Position numbers and translations under genes: made by a program. From Desulfocapsa sp. (GTDB taxonomy: Bacteria; Desulfobacterota; Desulfobulbia; Desulfobulbales; Desulfocapsaceae), in contig JAOZLI010000026.1 in NCBI GenBank assembly GCA_029934915.1, positions 1 through 5,479 on the forward strand: DNA of 5,479 bases, written 5' to 3'. Below are positions 1 to 5,479 of the stretch, piece after piece. The notes beneath the pieces were generated by a model. That model did no database searches. It was given only the letters and a program-made list of their open reading frames with translations, and was not told where the DNA came from. Within the stretch, counting starts at the first letter, position 1. Each line of letters starts with the position of its first letter.

Positions 1-1738
1 CTAAAACAGGTGGTTTCAGACCTGCCAAATCCTGTATCGGTGTTGATTCAACTGTGGATGTTTCCTTCTCTTTCATTTCAGCCAAAGCGGCCCTATTTTT
101 TTCAAAGAAGGTTTCAGGTTCTATCGTCCAGCCGTCAGCCATTCTCTTCTGTTCTCTTTTCATTGTCCTGTAGATATACCTGCCAGCCAATGGAGCTATC
201 AACCGGGGTTGTGATCCTAAGGTGTGGTAGATGTCCTGAAGAAGATCATCAAGTTGCCGGTGAAGCACCTTATCCTGGCGATACCACTTTTTCATAGCCC
301 AGATGGCCCCGGCGTACATGCTGCGTAGTGGTTTAACCTCTTCTAAGTATCGATCCCGAACTCGTTTATCGCTACTGTATTGATAGCGTTTCCAACCTTT
401 GAGTGTGGTTCTGATCAAACGAAACAGACTCGGTCCGTTACTGTGGAAATCCTGTTCAAAGGCATTGAGCAACAAGCCTTCTTCCTCACCTGCTGGTATA
501 TGCGGATGCCGATGATTAAAGCGATACTGGCCATGGCTGTCAGAGAGTTTGAATTCCTCCTGCGACAGCAATGTTCCATTCCGTTTCAGTTGCGCATGCA
601 GAGGTGTTCCATGGTTGGCGGTATAGAGCATAAACTGATGAAAATCCACACTGTGAGAGACAGCATAATCGACCACCTTTCCGATATTTTCGGGAGTATG
701 TTCTTCAAGACCGATAATAGAAGAGCCCAAAACCCTGATACCATGCTCTTGAAGATCTGAAACCAGTGCTCGGGTTTCGATTCCTGCAAGTTTTGCGTAC
801 TGGCTTTGTTTCCCCTCCAGCCCCATCCATACCCAGGAAATTCCCAGTTCTACCAGCTGTTCCATCGTGTATGAATGCAGCACTCTAGCAGAACTGAACA
901 CATAAAGAGCCCAGCTCTTGCCGTGTATTTTCATCTGTTCAAGCAGCCCCAGTGCACGTTCCCGATGCAGGAGAAAATTTTCATCAAGGATAAAAAATGA
1001 TTTCGTTTCAAGTTTTCTCTCCAGCCCCGCCATTACACCAAAGAGCTCTTTACCGCTTTCATAAAAGTTGATAAATTTTCCCTTACCACCAAACAGAGCC
1101 GAAGTGGAGCAGAAATTACACCCCATGGGACACCCCACAGATGGAACAACCACGGCGGCAGTATCTGCAGATTTATTGGAAAGGGTCTGCCCCAGAATTC
1201 GGGTTTTTGTGGCAGAAGAGACCGCAGGATGTTTAACCGCCTTATTCATATCCTGCTGCAGATAACGCCTGAACCATTCAATTCCATCTCCGCGAACGAT
1301 ATAATCCGCATCCAGTATCTCATCGACACCATCCATATTGCTGATATGCCCACCAACCACAATTATTGCCCTGGGCTGACATCTGCGAATCAATTGACAC
1401 ATTTTTTTTACTTTACCCACATTGGGAATAATAGAACTCAGTCCGATGATGTCATATTCGTTATTTTTGATGGTTTCGATAAAAAATGACAGATCAGGAA
1501 AATCGAGCAAGCTACAGGGGGCATCAATATTTTCCTGGATCATCAACAATCCAAATGAACGATGAAACATCCGCAAAGAGAAAACTCCCTGTACGCGGGT
1601 CACTTGATTATGATACAGTTCCATGGGGTTGATTGTACTACTGCCATATTCGTCATCCTGAGCGTAGGGGCCAAAGACACTGGACAACAAAATCTTTGCT
1701 TTGTTGCCAAGTGGATGTACAGGGTGATTATTTTTCAT
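1..1738 (-). CDS. Cobalamin-binding radical SAM enzyme, 3' end cut by the window edge
   Basis: The minus strand stays open from ATG at 1738 to the window edge, giving 579 codons without a stop. The C-terminus lies outside. Residues about 90-160 look like a Rossmann-type B12-binding domain: a DIIGLSS strand at 96-102, VVGGH at 127-131, then ADYIVRGDGIEWF at 144-156. The radical SAM core starts with the 4Fe-4S motif CPMGCNFC (Cys203, Cys207, Cys210, i.e. CxxxCxxC). It continues with an FILDENF strand near 249-255, WMGLEG at 304-309, IIGLEEHTPENI at 341-352 and FMLYTANHGTPL at 369-380, as in the B12-binding class of the superfamily. After about 430 comes a helical, basic tail rich in Arg, Lys and Trp that I do not recognise. 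Such enzymes cleave S-adenosylmethionine to a 5'-deoxyadenosyl radical, and many methylate unactivated carbons. The substrate here is unknown. A near-perfect Shine-Dalgarno site fixes the start. The gene is divergent from the two-component operon. The domain call is secure; the role is not. Confidence 0.9.
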   Translation of the reverse strand, partial: MKNNHPVHPLGNKAKILLSSVFGPYAQDDEYGSSTINPMELYHNQVTRVQGVFSLRMFHRSFGLLMIQENIDAPCSLLDFPDLSFFIETIKNNEYDIIGLSSIIPNVGKVKKMCQLIRRCQPRAIIVVGGHISNMDGVDEILDADYIVRGDGIEWFRRYLQQDMNKAVKHPAVSSATKTRILGQTLSNKSADTAAVVVPSVGCPMGCNFCSTSALFGGKGKFINFYESGKELFGVMAGLERKLETKSFFILDENFLLHRERALGLLEQMKIHGKSWALYVFSSARVLHSYTMEQLVELGISWVWMGLEGKQSQYAKLAGIETRALVSDLQEHGIRVLGSSIIGLEEHTPENIGKVVDYAVSHSVDFHQFMLYTANHGTPLHAQLKRNGTLLSQEEFKLSDSHGQYRFNHRHPHIPAGEEEGLLLNAFEQDFHSNGPSLFRLIRTTLKGWKRYQYSSDKRVRDRYLEEVKPLRSMYAGAIWAMKKWYRQDKVLHRQLDDLLQDIYHTLGSQPRLIAPLAGRYIYRTMKREQKRMADGWTIEPETFFEKNRAALAEMKEKETSTVESTPIQDLAGLKPPVL

Positions 1739-1865
1739 AAGAAGACCTCCTTAGAAGATGTGGGCACTTTTATATATACCAATAAGTATGAGCATAAAGA
1801 TCTAATCTAATTAAAGATAGTGAAGAAACTCGAATGACAATTCTTTTACAAAACAGCAGGCAGTG
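1739..1865. promoter_or_regulatory. Divergent intergenic region with presumed promoters for both flanking transcripts
   Basis: This AT-rich gap lies between the starts of the radical SAM gene (leftward) and the kinase operon (rightward), so it should contain both promoters. For the leftward gene the best -10 candidate is TATATATA at 1778-1771, which would give a leader of about 25 bases. I see no convincing -35 box for it. For the rightward operon I cannot point to a good sigma70 promoter; TAATCT near 1804-1809 is only a weak possibility. A direct repeat of TAAAGAT (1795-1801 and 1812-1818) lies in the middle and could be a regulator site. The assignment rests on gene orientation rather than on clear boxes. 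Confidence 0.45.
1745..1752 (-). promoter_or_regulatory. Strong Shine-Dalgarno site of the radical SAM gene
   Basis: On the minus strand AAGGAGGT lies six bases before the ATG at 1738, a near-perfect match to the 16S rRNA 3' end. It decides the start codon and suggests efficient translation. Confidence 0.85.
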
Positions 1866-2852
1866 ATGAAACGTACATTTTGGTTTCTCCATCCCATTAC
1901 CATTTTCGTTTTTTCCATTATTGCCCTTGCCTTATCCCTGTTCCTCTATATCTACTGGTATGTCGAGGTCAGTAGTGGTTTGCAAAGGGTGATCTCCAAG
2001 ACCAATCTGGATCCGGCGCAGTTCGTCGCATGGCAGACTTGGGTGGTGATCATGGTTTTGTCAATTCTGGTGGCCATTATTCTTCTTGGTATTATCCTCG
2101 TTTTTGTTTATCAGCGAAAAACGCTGGCCCTGTACCGCTCACAACACAAATTTATCAACAGCTTCACCCATGAACTCAAAACCCCCGTCACTTCACTGCA
2201 ACTGTACCTGGAGACCATGACGAGAGTAGAACTCCCCAGAGACAAACAGAAAAAATACCTGGCGTACATGCTGGACGACGTCTCCAGATTAACGGACAAT
2301 ATTAATGGTATCCTTAACCTGGCGCGCCTTGAAGCCAAGGTTCAGGGTGTGGAGTTTGCGGTTGTTGACCTGGTGGAAGAGGTGGTCGAGTTTTACCGGA
2401 AGAACGAACAGTTATTTCGCGAAAGTGAAATTCTGGTCAACAAGTCCAGGGGACAGAGTTATTACTGTTCCATTAACCACTCACTCTTTCAGATGATGCT
2501 GATGAACCTGTTATCCAATGGCATCCGCTACAATGAAAATGATCGCCCCAAAATTACCATCAGCTTCGGTCAGACAGAAACCCGTGTAGAGCTAACAATT
2601 TCCGATAACGGCGTAGGCTTTGAAAAATCCCAGGCCAGAAAAGTTTTTAAGAAATTTTTTCAGATTGAAGAGCAGGAACTGACCCATGCCGGTGGAACAG
2701 GGCTGGGTCTGTATATGGTTGACCAGGTGGCCAGACTTCACAAAGGAAAGGTTACGGCCCACAGCAATGGGCCAGGCAAAGGATCACAGTTTGTTGTATC
2801 GCTGCCAAGGGTTGCAATGACCAAAAACAGCAGAATCAATGAGAATGAATAA
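1866..2852 (+). CDS. Membrane sensor histidine kinase (HisKA/HATPase_c) with minimal extracytoplasmic loop
   Basis: This is the sensor kinase of a two-component pair, 328 residues from the ATG at 1866. An in-frame GTG at 1863 would add one residue. A weak CAGG site lies five bases upstream of the ATG. Counting from the ATG, two membrane segments at about 9-33 and 58-82 enclose an outside loop of only about 25 residues. No HAMP or PAS domain is visible: the second helix runs almost directly into the dimerisation domain. The H-box HKFINSFTHELKTP places the phospho-accepting His at 102. The ATP-binding domain is complete: N-box NLLSNGIRYNEN (key Asn near 218), G1 box SDNGVGF (Asp247), F-box VFKKFFQ, G2 box GGTGLGL (276-282) and a final GKGSQFVVSLP strand. 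The kinase should therefore be active. The signal is unknown; the small loop suggests sensing within or near the membrane or through a partner. The regulator gene follows after 11 bp. Confidence 0.95.
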   Translation: MKRTFWFLHPITIFVFSIIALALSLFLYIYWYVEVSSGLQRVISKTNLDPAQFVAWQTWVVIMVLSILVAIILLGIILVFVYQRKTLALYRSQHKFINSFTHELKTPVTSLQLYLETMTRVELPRDKQKKYLAYMLDDVSRLTDNINGILNLARLEAKVQGVEFAVVDLVEEVVEFYRKNEQLFRESEILVNKSRGQSYYCSINHSLFQMMLMNLLSNGIRYNENDRPKITISFGQTETRVELTISDNGVGFEKSQARKVFKKFFQIEEQELTHAGGTGLGLYMVDQVARLHKGKVTAHSNGPGKGSQFVVSLPRVAMTKNSRINENE

Positions 2853-2863
2853 AGAGGAAAGAT

Positions 2864-3598
2864 GTGCAGATAAAAGATAATAAACGAATTTTACTGGTGG
2901 AAGATGATCTCCATATCTCCGAGGGTATTGCCTTAAATCTGGATCTGGAAGGATACGAGGTACAAATCGCCGGGAACGGAATAGAAGGCCTGGCAATCTG
3001 GAAACAGTGGTGTCCCCACTTAATAGTCCTCGATCTGATGTTACCCGGCATGGACGGTATGCAAATCCTTCAGAATATTCGTTTGGAGGATGAACGTTTA
3101 CCTATCCTGATTCTCTCTGCCAAAGGCGACCCGTCGGACAAGATCAATGGCTTCACTGATGGGGTGGATGACTATATGACCAAGCCCTTCAACCTGGAAG
3201 AACTGTTACTGCGGATAAAACGTTTACTAACCCGGGATCAGTGGCAACAGGAAGATCGCTTTACCGACAGTGAAAGCGAGACAAGCCCATACTGTTTTGG
3301 CACAAATGCAATTGATTTTTCCACTGGCCAGGCCCGGAACCGTACAGAAAGCATTCAACTGACCGAGCAAGAACTCAAATTACTCAAACTCTTTATCACC
3401 AACAAAGGGAAACCTCTGTCACGGAGTAAATTATTAGAAATCGGCTGGGGCTACAGCAAAGGAACCTCCACCCGCACCGTGGACAACTATATCGTTCGAC
3501 TGCGCCGATACTTTGAGGACAACCCCAAGGAACCAAAACATTTCATAAGTCGTCGCTCGTTAGGGTATGTCTTCAACCATGAAGACATAAATACTTAG
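2864..3598 (+). CDS. OmpR/PhoB-family response regulator (receiver + winged helix)
   Basis: The gene encodes 244 residues starting with GTG at 2864. AGAGG at 2853-2857 gives a normally spaced ribosome binding site directly after the kinase stop. The ATG two bases earlier (2862) is in another frame and stops at once. The receiver domain covers about residues 7-122: acidic pocket Glu13/Asp14, phosphorylated Asp57 in VLDLMLPGMDG, Ser85 in the LSAK switch motif, and Lys107 in TKPF. A linker at about 123-143 leads to a winged-helix DNA-binding domain at about 144-237. Its signs are LTEQELKLLKLF, the GWGYSKGTSTRTVDNYIVRL recognition-helix region and the terminal RRSLGYVF hairpin. It should be phosphorylated by the kinase just upstream and act as a transcription factor that binds direct repeats as a dimer. 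All catalytic positions are present. Target genes cannot be read from the sequence; autoregulation and control of the divergent radical SAM gene are reasonable guesses. Confidence 0.95.
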   Translation: MQIKDNKRILLVEDDLHISEGIALNLDLEGYEVQIAGNGIEGLAIWKQWCPHLIVLDLMLPGMDGMQILQNIRLEDERLPILILSAKGDPSDKINGFTDGVDDYMTKPFNLEELLLRIKRLLTRDQWQQEDRFTDSESETSPYCFGTNAIDFSTGQARNRTESIQLTEQELKLLKLFITNKGKPLSRSKLLEIGWGYSKGTSTRTVDNYIVRLRRYFEDNPKEPKHFISRRSLGYVFNHEDINT

Positions 3599-3676
3599 AG
3601 ATCCGGCACAATTAAAACAGATTCACCAGTTGCTAAGACCTGACTACACACCTGATTTTATTACCACGATTTGCTC

Positions 3677-3692
3677 GCAGAATACATTCTGC
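3677..3692. repeat. Short perfect palindrome between convergent genes
   Basis: GCAGAAT and its exact complement ATTCTGC are separated by AC, giving a 16-bp near-perfect palindrome. It lies 78 bp after the regulator stop and 65 bp beyond the nhaD stop. No T-run follows on either strand, so it is a poor intrinsic terminator by itself. It could be part of a bidirectional termination zone or a protein binding site. Confidence 0.5.
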
Positions 3693-3702
3693 ATAAAAGT
3701 AC

Positions 3703-3732
3703 CCGATCACGAAGACGAATCAACGTGACCGG
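3703..3732 (-). terminator. Likely weak rho-independent terminator of nhaD
   Basis: Read on the minus strand, 25 bases after the nhaD stop, CCGGTCACG and CGTGATCGG form a nine-pair stem around a 12-base loop. One pair is G-U. In the plus-strand RNA the same position is an A-C mismatch, so the hairpin is better formed by nhaD transcripts. The following GTACTTTTAT is only a poor U-tract, so termination may be incomplete. No comparable terminator was seen for the regulator gene on the plus strand in 3599-3757. Confidence 0.45.
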
Positions 3733-3757
3733 ACGGGGAGGAGTAATGCTCTTGTGA

Positions 3758-5191
3758 TCAAAATAATCGGCTATTAACAAAGAAATGCGTTGCAATGCTT
3801 GCAAAGTACCCCAAAGCGATGACCGGCATCCACTTCATATGTCCACCAAAGGTATACATTCCACGGGCCTGCCCCATAAGAGCAACGCCAGCAGCAGAAC
3901 CAATGGAGAGCATACTGCCACCAACACCAGCGGTGAGAGTAACCAGGAGCCACTGTCCCATAGACATATCGGGAGACATGGAAAGAACTGCAAACATTAC
4001 GGGAATATTATCAACGATGGCAGAAAGAAAACCAACCAGGACATTTGCGGTTGTGGGGCCCCAGCTGACATACATGATTTGAGAAACAACGGCAAGGTAA
4101 CCAATAAAACCAAGGCCACCAACACAGAGAATAACACCATAGAAGAACATCAGGGTATCCCACTCAGCCCGGGCAATATTTCTGAACACATCAAAGGCGA
4201 CAATGTCACCAAGCCGCTCATCTGCTTCCCCTTGTCTTCTTCTATACTGCTCCCCTTTTGTTTTATGGGTTTTCTTCAGGTAAAAACCATAGAACTTCAG
4301 ATATGCCAGACCTGTCATCATTCCCATCATAGGTGGCAAGTGGAGAAAATTATGAAAACTGACGGCCGTGGCAATGGTCAAGAGAAACAAACCAATAACC
4401 ACAAAAGCACCGCGTTTTAAGGTAACATCCACGTCACCGGCCTCTGGTTGAATCTTAGGTACCGCAAAACTCATAATCAAAGCGGGTACCAGCCAGTTCA
4501 CCACAGATGGAATAAAAAGGTTAAAAAACGTTGCAAAGTCGATGATTCCTTTTTGCCAGACCATAAGGGTCGTGATATCACCAAAGGGACTAAACGCACC
4601 ACCCGCATTGGCAGCAACCACAATATTAATACAGGCCAGACTAACAAATTTCACATTATCCTTGCCTATGGCCATAACCACTGCACACATAAGCAGGGCA
4701 GTGGTCAGGTTATCAGCAACCGGTGAGATGAAAAAGGCCAGGACACCAGTAAGCCAGAAAATTTTCCGAAGGGACAACCCGGCATTGACCATCTTTACCC
4801 GAAGGGTTTCAAAAACAAGCCGCTCCTCCATGGCATTGATATAGGTCATGGCCACTAACAAGAAGAGGAAGAGTTCCGCGTATTCAAGGATATTATGCCG
4901 AACTGCGATCTCGGCAGCATGGGTAAATCCATTACTGGCATACACCCAGCCAATGATACCCCATATTATTCCTGCAGCCAGCAGCACAGGCTTGGACTTT
5001 CGCATATGGGTGTATTCTTCCGCCATAACAAAGCCGTAGGCGACCACAAAAATGATCAGTGAGGCGTAGCCCACCCAACTGGTAGTCAGATCCATATGAT
5101 CTCCACCTCCAGCCCCCGATGCCAACGCCAATCCTGGCACACCAAGAAGTACAAAAAGTTGTAAAAACAGCCCGTAAGATAATTTCTTCAA
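3758..5191 (-). CDS. nhaD: NhaD-type Na+/H+ antiporter
   Basis: This inner-membrane antiporter (NhaD family of the ion transporter superfamily) expels Na+ or Li+ in exchange for protons. From the TTG at 5191 the product is 477 residues, the usual NhaD size, ending at TGA 3760-3758. The start is set by AGAGGAGG seven bases upstream; an ATG at 5195 is out of frame. Residues 1-24 are a hydrophobic, signal-like segment ending LALAS. About a dozen membrane segments follow. Family hallmarks include AEEYTHMRKSKPVLLAAGI (58-76), SPVADNLTTALL (156-167, with Asp160-Asn161), VAANAGGAFSPFGDITT (192-208, with Asn195, Asp205 and Thr207), AEWDTLMFF (342-350) and AIVDNIP (391-397, Asp394). From memory, the equivalent acidic and Asn residues matter for transport in Vibrio NhaD; all are present here. 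A charged cytoplasmic loop lies at about 304-343. The gene converges on the two-component operon and appears monocistronic. The leader holds large palindromes. Confidence 0.95.
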   Translation of the reverse strand: MKKLSYGLFLQLFVLLGVPGLALASGAGGGDHMDLTTSWVGYASLIIFVVAYGFVMAEEYTHMRKSKPVLLAAGIIWGIIGWVYASNGFTHAAEIAVRHNILEYAELFLFLLVAMTYINAMEERLVFETLRVKMVNAGLSLRKIFWLTGVLAFFISPVADNLTTALLMCAVVMAIGKDNVKFVSLACINIVVAANAGGAFSPFGDITTLMVWQKGIIDFATFFNLFIPSVVNWLVPALIMSFAVPKIQPEAGDVDVTLKRGAFVVIGLFLLTIATAVSFHNFLHLPPMMGMMTGLAYLKFYGFYLKKTHKTKGEQYRRRQGEADERLGDIVAFDVFRNIARAEWDTLMFFYGVILCVGGLGFIGYLAVVSQIMYVSWGPTTANVLVGFLSAIVDNIPVMFAVLSMSPDMSMGQWLLVTLTAGVGGSMLSIGSAAGVALMGQARGMYTFGGHMKWMPVIALGYFASIATHFFVNSRLF

Positions 5192-5198
5192 AACATTT

Positions 5199-5206
5199 CC
5201 TCCTCT
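5199..5206 (-). promoter_or_regulatory. Shine-Dalgarno site that fixes the TTG start of nhaD
   Basis: Minus-strand AGAGGAGG sits seven bases before TTG at 5191. Starting there makes the protein begin MKKLSYGLFL, a normal signal-like N-terminus. Longer in-frame starts would read through the leader palindromes and have no comparable site. Confidence 0.8.
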
Positions 5207-5247
5207 TTCACGAGATTCTAATAAAAACTCGATCAATCCCTCTTTTT

Positions 5248-5282
5248 TATAATTTATACCAACTACACTGAATACCTTTGGC
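5248..5282 (-). promoter_or_regulatory. Candidate nhaD promoter
   Basis: On the minus strand TATAAATTATA (5258-5248) is a good -10-like box about 57 bases before the nhaD start. The matching -35 position falls on GCCAAA/CCAAAG at about 5282-5275, a poor match to TTGACA. This overlaps the end of the 17-bp palindrome arm, which would fit a regulated promoter with a protein bound at the palindrome. Only the -10 box is persuasive. Confidence 0.35.
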
Positions 5283-5319
5283 AGTGCATACTGTTCCAAT
5301 CCCAGTATGCACTGCCAAA
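5277..5319. repeat. Perfect 17-bp inverted repeat in the nhaD leader
   Basis: The arm TTTGGCAGTGCATACTG (5277-5293) is followed by the nine-base spacer TTCCAATCC and an exact reverse complement (5303-5319). A perfect 17-bp match is very unlikely by chance. In RNA it would make a strong hairpin. On the minus strand no U-tract follows (GGTATTCAG), so it is not a normal terminator for leftward transcripts. On the plus strand AATATTTTTTCC follows, which could act as one for rightward transcripts, but no rightward gene lies upstream. An operator, an mRNA leader hairpin or a REP-like element are alternatives. Confidence 0.85.
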
Positions 5320-5340
5320 AATATTTTTTCCACAAAATTA

Positions 5341-5374
5341 ACATGCAGGCTGCAAAACAGAGCAGCCTGCATGT
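5341..5374 (-). terminator. Perfect 13-bp inverted repeat, possible terminator of an upstream minus-strand gene
   Basis: ACATGCAGGCTGC (5341-5353) and its exact complement (5362-5374) flank the eight-base loop AAAACAGA. On the minus strand the stem is followed by TAATTTTG, a moderate U-rich tail. This is consistent with an intrinsic terminator for a gene entering from the right edge. It lies 21 bases from the 17-bp inverted repeat, so it may instead be one half of a paired hairpin structure. Confidence 0.55.
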
Positions 5375-5479
5375 CATAGTAAGAGATGTATACCTGCAAC
5401 ATCACTCTTGGAAGTGAATGGATTATTTGAATGGAGTCGCGCTCCGTTGCAATTCTTCTTTGTTTTAAATAAGGCACGA
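5375..5479. other. Unassigned right-edge stretch, possibly the tail of a minus-strand gene
   Basis: I recognise no gene here. One minus-strand frame is open from the window edge (5478) through 34 codons to TGA at 5376-5374, which abuts the 13-bp terminator-like hairpin. That arrangement would fit the end of a neighbouring gene, but the peptide (ending AGIHLLL) shows no known motif. Another minus frame is also open, so the case is weak. A small GGAG/CTCC stem at 5433-5445 is too short to interpret. Confidence 0.2.

Noticed and set aside
10..1810. Plus-strand open frames at 10-297, 380-760, 1068-1265, 1229-1489 and 1562-1810
   Set aside because: All but the end of the last lie opposite the continuous radical SAM coding frame, which has clear motifs throughout. 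None has a plausible protein signature.
3705..3759. GATCAC and GTGATC as a long-range inverted repeat
   Set aside because: Only six pairs across 43 bases, one arm overlapping the nhaD stop. The local 9-pair stem at 3703-3732 explains the left part better.
3785..5039. Several plus-strand open frames opposite nhaD, up to 211 residues
   Set aside because: They are antisense shadows of nhaD with low-complexity, His/Thr/Asn-rich composition and no start signals.
5277..5300. Sigma-54 promoter within the minus-strand TTGGCAGTGCATACTG
   Set aside because: The GG at -24 is not followed by GC at the required ten-base spacing, and no upstream enhancer-binding regulator is present.
5192..5377. N-terminal extension of nhaD giving a 539-residue protein
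   Set aside because: The extension reads through the 17-bp palindrome, has an atypical Cys-rich composition and no good ribosome binding site. The TTG at 5191 has an excellent site and gives the usual family length.
5433..5445. GGAG/CTCC mini-hairpin as part of a tRNA or riboswitch
   Set aside because: It has four pairs only. The stem and loop lengths do not fit a tRNA T-arm, and no wider fold was found.
5247..5477. Minus-strand 76-residue open frame from GTG at 5477
   Set aside because: It spans both palindromes, has no recognisable motif or ribosome binding site, and reads like a chance frame.

Overview
The window holds four protein-coding genes and no RNA gene, mobile element or CRISPR array. 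All four products are chromosomal housekeeping or accessory types: a cobalamin-binding radical SAM enzyme (minus strand, 3' end cut off at the left edge), a sensor histidine kinase and its OmpR-family response regulator (plus strand, one operon), and a NhaD-type Na+/H+ antiporter (minus strand). Moderate GC content, strong AGGAGG-type ribosome binding sites, use of GTG and TTG starts, an orphan B12-dependent radical SAM enzyme and a NhaD antiporter together suggest an anaerobic, salt-exposed Gram-negative bacterium. My best guess is a marine or alkaline Desulfobacterota (Desulfobulbales-like) sulfate reducer. That assignment is inference from gene content, not from a marker gene.

Layout: 1-1738 is the radical SAM gene, read leftward, with at least 579 codons present and no stop before the window edge. 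1739-1865 is a divergent promoter region. 1866-2852 (kinase) and 2864-3598 (regulator) are read rightward, 11 bp apart. 3599-3757 separates the regulator from the convergent antiporter gene and holds two hairpins. 3758-5191 is nhaD, read leftward from a TTG start. 5192-5479 is the nhaD leader. It carries two perfect inverted repeats (17-bp and 13-bp arms), an AT-rich promoter-like box and possibly the last codons of another minus-strand gene.

How the parts may work together: the kinase has almost no extracytoplasmic domain and no HAMP or PAS domain, so it probably senses something in or at the membrane, or works through a partner protein. It should phosphorylate the adjacent regulator at Asp57. 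Its target genes are not evident. The divergent radical SAM gene, the two-component operon itself and nhaD are the obvious candidates by proximity. NhaD exports Na+ (and Li+) in exchange for protons and supports pH and sodium homeostasis. I see no clearly new multi-gene system. The points most worth a second look are the paired perfect palindromes upstream of nhaD and the uncharacterised radical SAM enzyme next to a dedicated sensor pair.
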